From Gordius sp. MW1 (Eukaryota > Nematomorpha > Gordioida > Gordea > Gordiidae), in contig OZ038527.1 of assembly GCA_964036665.1 (NCBI GenBank), forward strand, positions 1,984,001 through 2,048,000: 64,000 bases of DNA, given 5' to 3'. The translations under genes were made by a program, and so were the position numbers. The stretch's first letter is position 1. Every line of letters begins with the position of its first letter. Of this stretch, positions 22,685 to 35,510 are shown piece after piece. The notes beneath the pieces were generated by a model that saw nothing but the letters and a program-made list of their open reading frames with translations, did not search any database and was not told the DNA's origin.

Positions 22685-24652
22685 CTAATATTGTTATAAG
22701 GTTAAAAAGTTAAAGTTTGAAATTAAATTATATACACTTTGTTATCTAAACCTTAGGTATAACAATAAATCAGTAAAAAAATTAAAATGGGTGTTTTCAG
22801 GGTTCCACTTATTATTGAACGAAGTTGTAATATATTTAGAAATCTTTAGAAATATGTCTTTAATTTTTTAGCAAACCTTTAGTTCTTTCCGATTCAAATT
22901 TGAAATTTTTACTAAGTTTATGCTTCGACAAAAGTCCATAAAGTGTTCCTCACGATCAAATCCAAGTCCGAGTCAAACTTAAGAGAAAAAGTTATGTCAA
23001 AACTTAATAAAAAAAGAAAGTTTTTTCAAATTAATTATGGGATTCAAGGTGTTGTTTGAATAATTTTTAATTTTTTTTTATTTTCTCGGGGAAAAATACA
23101 AGCGCCTTAAATAATAAACGTTAGTGTAATGCAGAGCTTATATGATTAAATGATTCATATATTTCCATAAAAGTGTCCTATTTTAGTGCCAAAATAATAT
23201 CTCTTCTTGGGTCTTGGGGTCAATGTTAGAGGCCTGCACGGGTCACCCGAAACCCAAACCCGACCCAACCCGATGGGTTAAAAAATTTCGGGTCGGGTAG
23301 GGTTTGGGTTGAAAATTTTAGAATGCATTCGGGTCGGGTTGGATTTATAGAGTCGGGTCAAGGGATATGAATCTTACATTACAAAATGAACGAAACGTAT
23401 TTGTTAAATTAATGCTATTATTTATTATCTATAATTTTTGTAAAACAATATCGATGTATAACTAATTATAATCATTCATTCATATAATCAATTTCCTTTT
23501 CTATTTTTTTAATTCGTTTATTTTGGAGGCAAATTTAAATTTAAATGGCGTAAAGATCAAATTTTCTATTTTCGATTCAGCCATAATTTGTAATAATTAT
23601 GTTTATTAATTCAAATTTTAAACCATTAAACACAATTATAGAATATAAGTGAATATGTAAATACTATAATTTAAATGCTAACAATCTTTTTTATCTTTGT
23701 TCTTAAAGTAAAAAATATTAGGTTTATCACCAAGCTTTTATTTTTTACTAGGAAGACAATTTCTTTCTTTTCAAATCATTATGCGAAAATAGATTATATT
23801 ATTGAACGTGCATAAAGCCATGGATTGAATATATATTGGATTTTACTAATTCCATTATGAATTTTTTTATATAATGTGATCTAAACATTACCCCGCATAG
23901 CAATTTTAATTGCAATTTTTTTTTTGACTACTGGCCTCTTCTAAAAAAGAAAGATTATAATTGTTTAGTTTATGATCAAATATATAGAATAAACTGACTT
24001 TTAGCTAAATAAAAATAAATAGATTTCGATATATATGTGTTTAAGCAATTGGCTACCCTCTGGTCGTTAATTACGAAATTTAAAAGTTAAAATAAAACTT
24101 ATTGTTATTAAACAATTTAATTTTTTGATGATTTTAGGATATTAATTAAAGAAATTACATGAATTTGGTATTTTATATCATTTTACTTATCTTAATCAAT
24201 CCGAGAATAAGGAAATGGTTGAAAAAACCGAAAATCTATTGCCTACTACCAAAATAAAGTGTTTTTTAAAAATATGAGAAAAAAATAAATAAAAGTTTTT
24301 TCAGGGGGGTGGGGGTGCTTTGTGTATAATTGTTTTGACTTAAATATGTAATAACGGTCCTTTTCAAGGTCTAACTCTACATATACACCTCACGCATGTC
24401 CGAACTAATTAAAACTTCGTGCGTGCTATGTAAAATGGTGAAAATGAAATTACAAAAAAAGTAAAAAGACAGCGCGCTTTTAGTGTTAATGTGGATTCCG
24501 GAGTTGTTACAAATGGGTCAGTGCTATTTTGGCCTTAAACGACTTTCACACGAACATCAATCAGGTCAAAGAATCCAAGGGCAACTAGTTAACCCGGTTA
24601 AAACACCCCCCTTGCCCCCTCCCCCTTACTCGTAGTGGGATTGTTATAACAT
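22685..24652. other. Intergenic, including one end of a GC-rich hAT-like element
   Basis: No gene seen. At 23228-23360 the sequence GAGGCCTGCACGGGTCACCC is followed by several CGGGT/ACCCG repeats. This is the same terminal type as the MITE at 45578 and the element at 57372, so it is probably one end of a hAT-like element; the other end was not found. The rest is AT-rich. Confidence 0.5.
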
Positions 24653-24770
24653 CATGGGCGTAGCCAGGGGGTAAATCCAAAAATTTGTGGAAGTTAGCTA
24701 ATTTCAAAAAAAAGAACATTTCGCCCTTTCCTAAATCATTATTGCCTTCCTCTAATTCCAATCTTTATTG
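24653..24770. mobile_element. CATGGGCGTAGCC-family MITE, right end worn
   Basis: Left end CATGGGCGTAGCCAGGGGG is clear. The interior CGCCCTTTCCTAAATCATTA then TCTAATTCCAATC matches the family, but the right terminus is degraded. Confidence 0.55.
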
Positions 24771-26910
24771 TCTAAGAGAAATATTTTTTGAGAATTTTGT
24801 CGGCAGTTATGTAAAATTGAATACAAATTTGGGTAGATAATTTGAAATTACGTTTTTATAATTGAGACATATAATGCAAAGTTCAAAATTTTAAATTTTG
24901 AAATAATTTTAGTCGTTGATAATAATTTTTAAAGACATAAGAATATTGAAAATTTTTACTTTTTTTGTGGAATATTTTGTTTAATCGGCTGATTTTCATC
25001 AAAAAAGAAAGTTAGATCTCGAAAAGGTAGCAAAAAATTAGAAAAAAAATATGATATTAAATTCCCTGCCCCCTCCTACATTAGTGTGACGTCACATCAT
25101 ATTACATGTATACCTATTCATTTTCTTATACAATTCGTTAAATGTCAACAAATATACCTTAAAAAAGGGTATAGGTAATATTGACATATAGATACCAGTG
25201 GAGACAGCCCTATCCAGTTATAATAAAATGCGCGCTAATTCTATTTATTCAAACAAATCTGGCGCCAATTCCACCTCGAATTTTAAGAATGCTCTATTGA
25301 TTTTACTCTACGACAGAAGACAAAAATCATAATTATGAAATTATATTTAGCCTAATAATGTTAGAACGAAGTTTATACAATTTTATATTTTTAAAATTTC
25401 ATAGGATATAGATTTTAAGTTAAAAAATAGCTTACAGCACACTGTGCTCAAATTACATTAGTTGATATAAGAAAATAATTATTTTTTCATAAAAATTTCC
25501 TAACAAATTAAAATGGCACTAATTAAGTCATCTAGTTGATATGTTAAATTTCTTTTCGCTCATCAACTAAAATTAAAGAAAGTTAAATTTATATCCAAAA
25601 AAACAATCATAATTCACCAAAACAAATTACTTAAAATTAAATTTCAACTTTATGACTTAATAATAAATGTAATTTATTGAAAAAAAAATTACACTATATA
25701 GGTTATTTATGAAAAATTGAATATATAATTGGTTGAAGATACGTACGTTTTTAATATAAAAACTTACTTTTTCCCCGTCAAATATATAGAATAATGAAAA
25801 ATAAAATTTAATATTACTTTAAGTAGTAATAATGATGCAAATTATTTTGTACGGAAAAACATGATTTGAACGAATACATTTTGCGATTAATATATATAAA
25901 TATAAGCGTGTTTGTGTCATTTCTGAGAATTATGAAGTACATTATCTTCGTAAATATGAATTTAGTACGTTTGGCAAAATTTAAACCTTTTCCCCGAATT
26001 ACCCCTCAATTATATTAAAATTAAATTAATATTTTCAAAACTAAAAGTTATTTCCACATATTTGAATGATTAACATTTTTTAATATTAAATTGTCAAAAC
26101 AATTTTGCCATAGCCTAACTCTAAAAGATATGTAAATTCCTTTTTAACAAAATAAAATAAAATTGAAACAAATTATTAAAAAAAGTTTTTCATTTACCTA
26201 ATATTTTTAAATTGTGAATTAATTTAGGGTGAGTAATGCTCTTTGTGAAATATTTTTAAGGCAGAAAACCCAAACTAATACAACTTATGTTAAAAGTGAT
26301 AGTTATAAATTTATTTAAGAATATAAATAAATAATACATAAATAATGTATAAGTTGTCCCAGCCAAAACACATACCCCTTAGTGTGGGTGATGACAATAA
26401 ATAATTGAGATGGATCTAACTTGATGATTTCGTCCTTTCATTTTCCACCATGATGGATGAGCTGGTTTATGTACCGCACCAAAACATTTTTACACCTCTG
26501 ATTCATTCTCTAAACCACGACCATTAGCATTACCATCCATTGATGATGGGTTGTATGGGAAAATTTATGTAACTTTTCCTACAACAAAACACCTAAGACG
26601 AGCAATAACAATGCTATTTGGGGTCAATAAGACCCTAAGGGGCTAAGCCAAAGCTCAAGTTTTCCGTGTGGTTTTGACTACGACAAAAAAAAATTGGGCA
26701 TCCTTTCACAACACCCCTCCCATACTGTCAAAGTGTGAAATACCCGTAAATTGGTGAAGGATGACAGTCGCGTCCCTATTATGTAAATAGATACTATACA
26801 ATAACACTATATATGTATAATATTGCATTCCAGAAGTCTAGCCACAAAACTTTGGAGTAAAAACAATTTTTTACAACACAATTTTTTTGGAAATTATGGC
26901 AGGGGGGGGG
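24771..26910. other. Intergenic, no gene or repeat recognised
   Basis: AT-rich DNA with no exon or mobile-element end that I recognise. The part 26350-26770 is less AT-rich than its surroundings but shows no open frame of useful length. Confidence 0.4.
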
Positions 26911-27073
26911 CATGGGCGTAACCTGCATTGGAATAAGAGGGGGGCAAAAATGATTTAAGGAGGGGCAAAATGAACATTTTCTAAGATTTTAGCCATATTT
27001 TTATTAAATTCCAACAAATTTTTGGGTTTAGAGAGGGGCAGCCTCTCCTTTCTGCCCCCTGGCTATGCCCATG
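26911..27073. mobile_element. CATGGGCGTAGCC-family MITE
   Basis: Bounded by CATGGGCGTAACC and GGCTATGCCCATG. G runs lie just outside both ends (before 26911 and after 27075). Confidence 0.7.
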
Positions 27074-27255
27074 AATGGGGGGGGGGGAGGGTGAGGAATG
27101 GGGTGGTTATATTGTCATTATTTGAGTGAGGTTGTGTGTGAGAGAAAGAAAGTGACTGCCAATTTTATGATATATTACTTTCCTAACCATTACCTTAAAC
27201 GCGCCACAGGTATGCGTAATTTAAGTTCGTTAAGGAACAAATGAGCATATATCAT

Positions 27256-27400
27256 CAAGGGCGTAGCCAAGGGGGGGGGGGCAAGGTGGGGCGGCTGCCC
27301 CCTCTAATTCCAAATTGTTGAAATTTTTTAAATTTATGGCTAAAATTTAAAAAAAATGTTCCTTTTGCCCCTATCTATAATTCCAATGTCTACGCCCATG
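27256..27400. mobile_element. CATGGGCGTAGCC-family MITE
   Basis: Begins CAAGGGCGTAGCCAAGGGGG and ends TCTACGCCCATG. It contains the AAGGTGGGGCGGCTGCCCCC block typical of the family. Confidence 0.7.
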
Positions 27401-27572
27401 TAAATTATTATGTGTTATATGCCAAAAAGATTAAATTGTATGATATTTATAGAGTTATAAAGGTGTTACTTTATAAAAGGAAAAGATCTTTATATTTTTA
27501 TACTTATTTGTAGTTTAAAAATATCAAACATAAAGCCTGGTTTTGGTATAAATTATTTTCTAAAGCTTTACT

Positions 27573-27714
27573 CATGGGCATAGCCAGGGGGAGGCAGGGA
27601 CGGGCGGCTGCCCTCCTCTTAATCCAAGAAACCTTTAAAATTTAATACAATTATTGCTAAAAGTAAAAAAATGATCATTTTGCCCCCCTCTAATTCAAAT
27701 TTACTACGTCCATG
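27573..27714. mobile_element. CATGGGCGTAGCC-family MITE, perfect 8-base TSD
   Basis: Flanks read GCTTTACT on both sides (27565-27572 and 27715-27722). Ends are CATGGGCATAGCC and CTACGTCCATG. This copy defines the family as one that duplicates 8 bases on insertion, as hAT elements do. Confidence 0.85.
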
Positions 27715-27904
27715 GCTTTACTTCTTATATTTATAAATGGTTGGGACAAATTCGGGGTTAGTCGTAAAATGCTATAAAAATATGTGATTAATATTTATAA
27801 CTGACAATTCGTCAAAATGCTTTATAGAGAATTAAACAAATTAATTGCCATGATTAATTGTCACTAATAATTATTTTAAGCCTAGAGCTGAGTTTAGAAT
27901 TTAT

Positions 27905-28065
27905 TAATGTGACGGACGGTATTATTCACAATCGGGCCAGCCAAATCAAACCGTAACCTTTCCCCAGGTGTATCGCTAACATTCCAAGAATATAAGGGAA
28001 CTTCAGCAATATTAACCCTATGACGTTGGCAGCTAACACATTGTTTAGCGAAAGTGTCGATATCA
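27905..28065 (-). pseudogene. Ty3/gypsy integrase fragment
   Basis: The minus strand encodes the stretch DIDTFAKQCVSCQRHR followed by TPGERLRFDLAGP. These are the CxxC half of the integrase HHCC zinc finger and the region of the first catalytic Asp of the DDE core in Ty3/gypsy retrotransposons. Only about 50 codons remain, with no gag or reverse transcriptase nearby. It is an isolated fragment; the boundary on the right may be the CAGTAGCGTAGC terminus of another repeat. Confidence 0.75.
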
Positions 28066-28069
28066 TGCA

Positions 28070-29332
28070 GTAGCGTAGCTGGCCTTTTTTGATTTTACGA
28101 AAAAATTTTCCCCCATAAATTCGTCAAACTAAAAATTCCGCTATTACTTTGTGTATTTTTTTTAACATCTCACTTGCTTAAAGTTTTATCTAATTAGGTC
28201 CTTATCTCAGATCCCTCTGTTTATAGGGTATAAAATAAAAAAAATTTATTCATAAATAAAACAAAGGAATGTAGTTGTAACGATTTTATCAGGGCAAAAT
28301 AAAAAATTTTACAAGGTAGATTAAGATTGTGTACAGATGAATTGTAAGGGCACAAATTAGAACCGGGATATTGACAAGAAAACTTTGATATTAAAAACAA
28401 AAATAGTAATAAACTATAAAAAAAAGTTTTTATAAAAATCGTGTATTTCTACAACCCCCAAAAAAATCTTGGCCATATATATAACAAATCTTAGTTTTAC
28501 TTATACTTTATTGGCAGCATTTTCAGGCAGCATTTATATCAGGGAAACGATGACAAAATTTAAATGCTTTTAAGGTTAGATAGTCAAAAGGCGAAATTTT
28601 AACATAAAATATAAAAAAAATTAATTATGAAACTAAAATTTGTTCGAGAATGAGTATTTAGAAGTTATTGCCCCTGATGATATTATAGATTTATCTGCAC
28701 AAACCCCCTTTACACCACCAAAAATTTAAAATGCACTAATAAATTTAACGGCTAAGATGATCCTTAAATATACACTGTCAAAATTAGATTAATCAAAATT
28801 TTAATTAATAAAATTTTAGATGAAATTAGAGATGTGAGTTGCATAGAACAACTTAGTGTTTGTGTTCATTTTGTTGTGAAAGTTTTGATGCATTAACAGT
28901 TGTCAATAAATTTAAATATTTTTTATTAATATTAATTTAAAAGCATTATGTGCTTCTTAAACTTATCATGGGGTACCACTAACGAAGGGAAAAAATAGTG
29001 GGCAAGCCATTTTTTGAAAATCTTAGCTTTATATGTGCCACATAAAAATATGCAAGAGAAGTTAAACAATGCGAGATGGGCAAATAAACTAAATCTAGGA
29101 TGAGATTTTGTTAAATTTAAAAAATTAATTGCTATGCAATTTAATTTTAATATATTGAGAAAAGTTCAAGACGAGTTACAAAGCCCAGATATTTTTTCAT
29201 TAAATATTAAAATTAATCTTTACATAATAGCAGTTCATACGCCTTTTACTCGATATTGCAAATGAATTTATAATATCATCCGTGGGAATAACATCTATAA
29301 AGTCATGTTATAAGCTAAATAAAGCTAATGAC
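28070..29332. other. Intergenic, no gene seen
   Basis: AT-rich sequence without recognisable exons. It begins with GTAGCGTAGCTGGCC, which resembles the end of a repeat related to those ending CTACGCCACTG at about 2655 and 29985. Confidence 0.4.
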
Positions 29333-29503
29333 CATGGGCGTAGCCAAGGGGGGGGGGGACAGGGAAAAGCGGCTGCCCACCTCTAAATCCAAAATTTTGT
29401 TGAAATTTATTAAAATTATGGGTAAAATTTTAAAATATGATAATTTTGCCCCTTCCTAAATCATTATCGCCCCCCTCTAATTCCAATGCTGGCTACGCCC
29501 ATG
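29333..29503. mobile_element. CATGGGCGTAGCC-family MITE, 171 bases
   Basis: Ends are CATGGGCGTAGCCAAGG and CTGGCTACGCCCATG. Flanks CTAATGAC and CTAACGAT match at six of eight positions. This is one of the most complete copies. Confidence 0.8.
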
Positions 29504-30869
29504 CTAACGATAACCTATCTTGTCTAATTGTGGAACGAATAAAAGTTTTAATCCGTTTTAATGAAAAATTGGTAGATTCAAAAGAGTAAAAAGTGTTATA
29601 ATTTTATATTTTTTTAATATGTTTCGAAGGTAATTATGAAATATCAAAATTTGAAGCTAAATCTTAAGCCTTATTTAAAAGAATTTGATTGTGATTATTA
29701 TTTTTAATATCATTTAAGTTAATATAAGGCTATTAACCGGTAAAATTGCATTTATTAAACAAATATTTGGGCTTTGAAATCCATTCTGAACTTTTTGACC
29801 AATTTCAAAAATATATTCAAATATTATTAAATTCAGAATTAAAAGTTTTATTCAGAGACAAAAAATAAAAATTATCATGTTGTTTTTTAATTAAAATATT
29901 GCTTAAGGGGCCAGGGGGCCCAAGCTTTTTCCCTTTTTGCTCTTGGGAGGGCCTGGGCTCCCACGCCCCGCCCCTAGCTACGCCACTGTATCATGATCCA
30001 TGTTAGGCCACCATACATAATATCAACATATGCATTTTATTGCATTAATGCCCTGATGTCTCTTGTGTAGTAATTTCAGTCTAGTCATGCGAAGACTATT
30101 GCAGCATTTACATCATCTTCGTTGTTGGATATTCCTGCTTCTGCTTTATATAGGAAGAGGCTAGGAGCTTTAGACATAGAAAATAAAAAAGATTTCATAT
30201 TGAAATACTATAAAAATATTGTTAAAATTTAATAATAAAGCTAATGTTGCAATCATCGAGTTACATAATAAAAAAGATAGGGATATATACAGCCAAATTA
30301 GTCTCTAATTAAAATTCCCTCAAGATGGCACTAATTAGTAAACAATGTGTCGAAAATTAACTATGGCATTATGATGAGCTCTAATAAGAGCGAAAATGTT
30401 ATGTGTCTGTTATCATTTTCGAGTCACAGGCTAAAAAAGATAGGGAAATATATAGTCATATTATTCCTAAATTAAAATTGCCTATAGATGGCGCTAATTT
30501 GATTAAACTTTTAAGTTAATTGCGACACTCCTAAATGGGGTTATTATTATCTTCTTCGAAAGATTTATAGTAAATAAAACAAGTCAATTACCGTAAAACA
30601 AATGAATTAGCATGGTTGATATTTATTAATTATATTATTTCAATCTCGAGCTGATCTTAAATTTTTATTAGTGTGACTGTGTTGTATATAACAACATTCA
30701 TTATATCTCACTCCTGAGACCTTTTTCGGAACTAAGACGTATTGATTGTTAAACTTAGCGAATTCACTAAGGACATCAATATTAATTTTTTTTAGTTAAA
30801 AGTTAGTTTATTGATATATCTCATCATAATATTGAACATTACATTTATGTTATAATAATATTAAAAAAA
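29504..30869. other. Intergenic, no gene identified
   Basis: AT-rich. A minus-strand frame of about 28 codons ending near 30086 is too short to support. A GGGCCAGGGGGCCCAAGC stretch near 29910 followed by CTACGCCACTG at 29975-29985 looks like the end of an older repeat. Confidence 0.35.
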
Positions 30870-31265
30870 ACGTTTTATGAGTAATATGTCTTCATCTTCG
30901 TCGTTTAGAAAAGACCAGGAATCCAAAAAAGATTTGAGATTAGATTTTGCGATTAAAATTGTTATTGATTGTTTCAAAAGAGAATGCTGAGGAATATTTA
31001 ATTTCTAAGATCCTGAACAGGAGGAAACTATTGGGATAAAAATACTATCTCCAAGAGGGCCTTGTTTTTTAAGGTTGTGTTCTACGGCGAGGGCCATGGA
31101 ATTATAATTTAGATTATAGGGGGAAAATAAGTCAATGCATGTAAAATTCCATTTTAAAAGGATACCGTTTTCCCATGAGACTAGTGAAACCGTCAAGACT
31201 CATTCGATTTTCAAGGGAAGAATCTGACGGCTCGAGTATGGATGGAATTGTTATGATTGACATAA
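30870..31265 (-). pseudogene. LINE C-terminal fragment
   Basis: Minus-strand frames contain ILEPSDSSLENRM and, in another frame, WENGILLKWNFTCIDLFSPY, followed by FIPIVSSCSGS. They align with the LINE tail inserted at 14.7-16.0 kb ([20 protein letters not shown]). It is frameshifted and truncated, so not functional. Confidence 0.75.
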
Positions 31266-31359
31266 AATAAGTTTTTAATAAAATATCATTAATTGAATAG
31301 TATGTAAGTAATACAAATATAAAGAGGGGATAAGACATTATACCAATAACTTAAAATAC

Positions 31360-31590
31360 TCGGGCCTTCGGCCCTCGTGGGAAGGTGGAGGGGAGAAGGG
31401 GAGGGGAGAAGGGAAGGGGGGAAGGGAAGGGGGGACGACTCATCTTTACTTCGTATAAATGTATCATATTTGCTATGCAATTTATGGGCGAGAAAGGTGG
31501 GAAGGGGCGAGAAAGGTGGGAAGGGGCGAGAATGCCTATAGGGGGGTATTAAATTCCTAATGATTAATTAATTATTTATACAAATTTTCC
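31360..31590. repeat. Purine-rich repeat headed by a GGGCCTTCGGCCC palindrome
   Basis: Same sequence as 2936-3160: a CTCGGGCCTTCGGCC head, a GGGGAAGGG run, GACGACT, GTATAAATGTATCATATTTG, CTATGCAATTTATG and a GAGAAAGGTGGGAAGGGGC unit which is duplicated here. No coding potential; reading frames across it are artefacts of composition. Confidence 0.65.
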
Positions 31591-31759
31591 ATTTATAGGC
31601 AAAATGTAATATAGGCAAGGGTTAGGGTTAGATTTAGTGTTTGCATCTAGTTGCGTATTACATTAGTTTTTAAGGCCTTTAGTGATTATGGGTCTAACAA
31701 ACATTTTGCAGAATTGTTGGGAGAAATTTTTGTTGAATTTGAACAATTTTTAATTAAAA

Positions 31760-32765
31760 AAATCAAAAATTTGGCGAATGGTCATTTTTTCTCCATTGGT
31801 CAGTACCAACAGATATTCTATAAGTCAATGATAGCCAAAAAAACGGAAAAAAAATTTGATGCTCACTTTGGCCAATGGTCATTTTTTTCCATTGGTCAGC
31901 AGCCAGCACACGGTAAAAATGTACATAAATTCATAAGAGTAAAAAAAACGAAAAAAAAATTTCGAATCACATTTTGGCCAATGGTCATTTTTTTCCATTG
32001 GTCAGCAGCCAGGACACGGTAAAAGTGGATATAAATTCATAATAGTCAAAAAAAAACGAAAAAAAAATTTTTGAATCACATTTTGGCCAATGGTCATTTT
32101 ATTCCATTGGTCAGCAGCCAGCGGACGGCCAAAAAGTCATAATAGCAATGGTAGGAACAGGAACAATCATAATAGTCAAAAAAAACGAAAAAAATAATTT
32201 CGATTCACATTTTGGCCAATGGTCATTTTTTCCATCGGTCAGGAGCCAGCGGACGGCCAAAAAGTTATAATAGCAATGGTAGTAACAGGAACAATCATAA
32301 TAGTCAAAAAAAAAACGAAAAAATAAACTCGGATTCACATTTTGGCCAATGGTCATTTTTTTCATTGGTCAGCAGCCAGCGGACGGCCAAAAAGTCTTAT
32401 TATCAATGATAGTAACAAGAACAATCATAAGAGTCAAAAAAACTCCGGGATTCTAACCCAAACCCTTGTAGTGGAGGGCATAGGGTAATTATAGCAATTA
32501 ATATCAACGTTACCCAATTCAAAAACGAATAGATATACTTATGCATTAATTTAACGTAGCAATTAAAACCCGACCCCGCCCGAAAGCGAGGGAGATAGAG
32601 ATGAGGGGTGGGGCACCTCTTTCTCATGCATTAATTTAAAAAATCGATAACCTAATATACCCAATGCAAATAGATAGGGAGGGTAGACAACGGACAATGG
32701 ACGGACAACGGACGGACAACGGACAACCAAAAAACGAGCCCATAAATTGCATAGCAATTAAAACA
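31760..32765. repeat. Composite repeat, second copy, with six CCAATGG hairpin units
   Basis: Six units begin near 31773, 31869, 31974, 32086, 32213 and 32342, each with GGCCAATGGTCATTTTTT then CCATTGGTCAGCAGCCAG, spaced 96-129 bases. Then follow a degenerate B-box (reverse complement GGGTTAGAATCCCGGAG), the GAGGGAGATAGAGATGAGGG block, a GGACGGACAACGGAC minisatellite and the end ATTGCATAGCAATTAAAA. The order matches 6050-7335, so the two are copies of one composite unit. All open frames here translate repeat sequence. Confidence 0.75.
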
Positions 32766-34885
32766 TTAAATTCTATAAACAAAGCTAACTTGATGAAACA
32801 AAGATAAGGTTGTATGTATATATATATATGTTAGATCATATAAATTAAATAAAAAACATGAATATTTTTAATTTGTAATGGCTTTATTGTATAAAATTAG
32901 GAGATGGACTTGGCTATTCGTTTCTAATAAAAAAGTATATTGCCCATGTAGTGTTTCTATCTCGTCTCGGTCTCGAAAGCAAAATCTCGTCTTGTCTCTA
33001 GTATCATTATGAGAATCTCGTCTCGGCCTAGAAAAATTTAGGTTTCGTCTTAAAATTTTTCTATGCTATCTACTTATTCCCCTATTTTTTTTAAATTATG
33101 ATAAAATAAAAAACATAAGAAAATCAAGGCGAACCATTTTTTGTTCAAAAATTTTTATAAACATATCATATACATATGTGAACTAGCTGGAATCCTTATA
33201 ATGCATCGCAAAAATAAGGGATGCTTTAGACAAATAATATAAGACAAGAGTCATATAATGGTTGTTGCATAATTATTATATTATTAGTAAAAAGTTTGAA
33301 AGGTACGAGTGGATACTTTATATCATTATCCATAACATATGAATTATTATTTGCACACATTACAATGTAGTGAAAACACCTATAAAAGTGGCATTGTTAC
33401 TGGAATAGGAACATAAGATTGTTGAGGTTTTAATAAAGTGCACATATATACTTGAAATACAAATTCTTTATTCAAAGAGTAAAATTATATTATAGTGTGA
33501 AAGCAAATATTGTGCCCTTGATTTATAATTTAGCCATAACATAGCATAGTTTTTAATAATAAAGCTATGCTCATATATTATAGTGCCGTGCAAAATCCCA
33601 GAGAAATATCAGCTGAGCCTTCCCTAACAATATAATTTGGAAGGTAATGTAAATGACAAAATAAATGCATAATGTTTTATGATTTAAAAATTTCAAAGGT
33701 TTACCATAAGTTCAAGCATAATAACTCGTGTCATCATTTAAGCCAATGCTTTTGAAGGCAATTCGCTTGGGTGCTCAAAAAACTTTAGCCATTGTAAATA
33801 AATTTAAATATTTATTTTGATTATATAACTGTTGATTCAGAATAACATCACATTCAGGATGATGTAAATGTGGCATAATTTGAAGATGCCTTAGAAGTAT
33901 TCACTATCTCATGAGAACTCATTTTAAGTTTATGTTTATATTATATATTAATGCAATAAATAAATAAAAAGGTTATTCAAATACCCTTATGACCTCTTAT
34001 ATTTTAATCAACAGCAATAATTCTTAAAATTTGAATTTTTGTAAATTACTCAATAACATGGGCAATTCGAATTATTTTAATACACATTCAACTTACAAAA
34101 TGTGAATTTCGGTTGAGGCAAAATAAAAATACCCAACAATATTAACTAAAATATGACAATAATCGTAAATAAAAAGGCTGTAAAACCGAGATCTGGCACA
34201 TAAAATCTCGTTTTGTATTGAGCTCGAACATCTCATTTCATTCTCGACTCAAACTTAATGTAATATGCCGTGAGCAATCAATTAAATAGTAGTGGTTCTG
34301 GTTACTACACGTCTCTTCTAGCCGAGATCAAGATTCTTTTCGCACCTTCGCACCAATATACTCATGATGATTTGAGTTTTATAAATTCATTTGTTTAAAT
34401 TAATAACATAAAAACTGTACTATATCAGAATATACTTTGTTGTAATATTTATCCGATAATTATTTATAAAATATGAAAGGCCCCTGCCATAAATATTCTT
34501 TAGATCTAACAGAATCCTAAAGCCTACAATAATATCCCTGCATGAAAAAAACAGGTACACCTGTATTTTTTACACTTGCTATGCAATCCTATTCTATAGG
34601 TTATCATGTAAGTAAAACCAACAATATTATTTGTAAAGTCTTTAGCTTTGCTTCCCATGCCTATAGTGACATTTTAAATGCCTGCCAAATTTTATCAATA
34701 AGGAACATGCTAGGGCTTATTTGTTTAAGTATGATTTTCTATAACTTAAATTTAACAATTTTTATCTTTATAAAATGTTTTTGACAATATTGCGGTGTTA
34801 GATTGTTCATAAAACCATTATACTACTTATCAATCCAGCCCGTTTTTCTGTTTGTTCATTTAAAGCATTGTTAATTTTTGTTATA
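32766..34885. other. Intergenic; possible worn hAT-like element
   Basis: No gene seen. Clusters of TCTCGTCTCGGTCTCG (32960-33060) and similar words at 34195-34330 could be the subterminal repeats of a degraded element of about 1.4 kb, but no clean ends or TSD were found. Confidence 0.3.
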
Positions 34886-35510
34886 TTTTTTTTTGATGAA
34901 GAAGTCTTTATTGAATGGTATACAAAAAATTACATTCACGACTAAAAAATATAATAACGCCCTATAACTAAACGGATGGCATTGATCCGTTAAGGGAAAT
35001 CGTGTTGAATTTAAAGATTTTTATTGTGATCTTTTTCTTTTGCTTAATAAAAAAGTACTCTTCAAATCTAAAGAGACGCTGGAGATCGCTTTTCCAATTT
35101 GTTTCAGGAGAGCGGCCTCGCTGCCTAAATTTCCAATTGTGGCTGCACTACGGGAATGAATATTGCGTCCGCGAGGGAAGAATTTTTGGCTGTCTTCCTA
35201 TTCTTTGCACTGACTATAAGGTCGGGAGAGGAGTTGGATGGGGCGAATATGTCAACCGTGGTGAAGTCCCAAGTGAGATTCAATCCACGGGACCATGTGA
35301 TGAGTGTGACCCCGTCTGGTCTTTTCCCATCGGTGGTGCTAAGGCCGACGGGCTCCAAGGTGTTTAAGTAGCTAGCCTTCCTAAGGTACTGGCCAATAAT
35401 TTTGTTGATCGCCGTGTGCCTGGGGTTGCGGCCTTTGCTGTATTTGCAATGGAGGGCATGATGTATTATATTTTCTACAAACAATGAGTATCGATTGAAT
35501 GTTAAAAAAC
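34886..35510 (-). pseudogene. LINE 3' fragment cut by an LTR element
   Basis: The minus strand reads HHALHCKYSKGRNPRHTAIN, then LEPVGLSTTDGKRPDG and WSRGLNLTWDFTTVDIFAPS, which is the conserved C-terminal region of a non-LTR retrotransposon polyprotein, followed after a frameshift by SAATIGNLGSEAALLKQIG. A T run at 34883-34893 is the poly(A) end. The reading frame is cut at 35511 by the 5' LTR of the next element. It is better preserved than the 15 kb and 31 kb copies. Confidence 0.8.

Noticed and set aside
29995-30182. Minus-strand frame of about 28 codons as an exon
   Set aside because: Too short, with no matching neighbouring exons or known domain.
32950-34330. hAT-like element bounded by TCTCGTCTCGG words
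   Set aside because: Subterminal words are present at both ends but no matching termini or TSD could be placed. Kept only as a possibility in the spacer entry.
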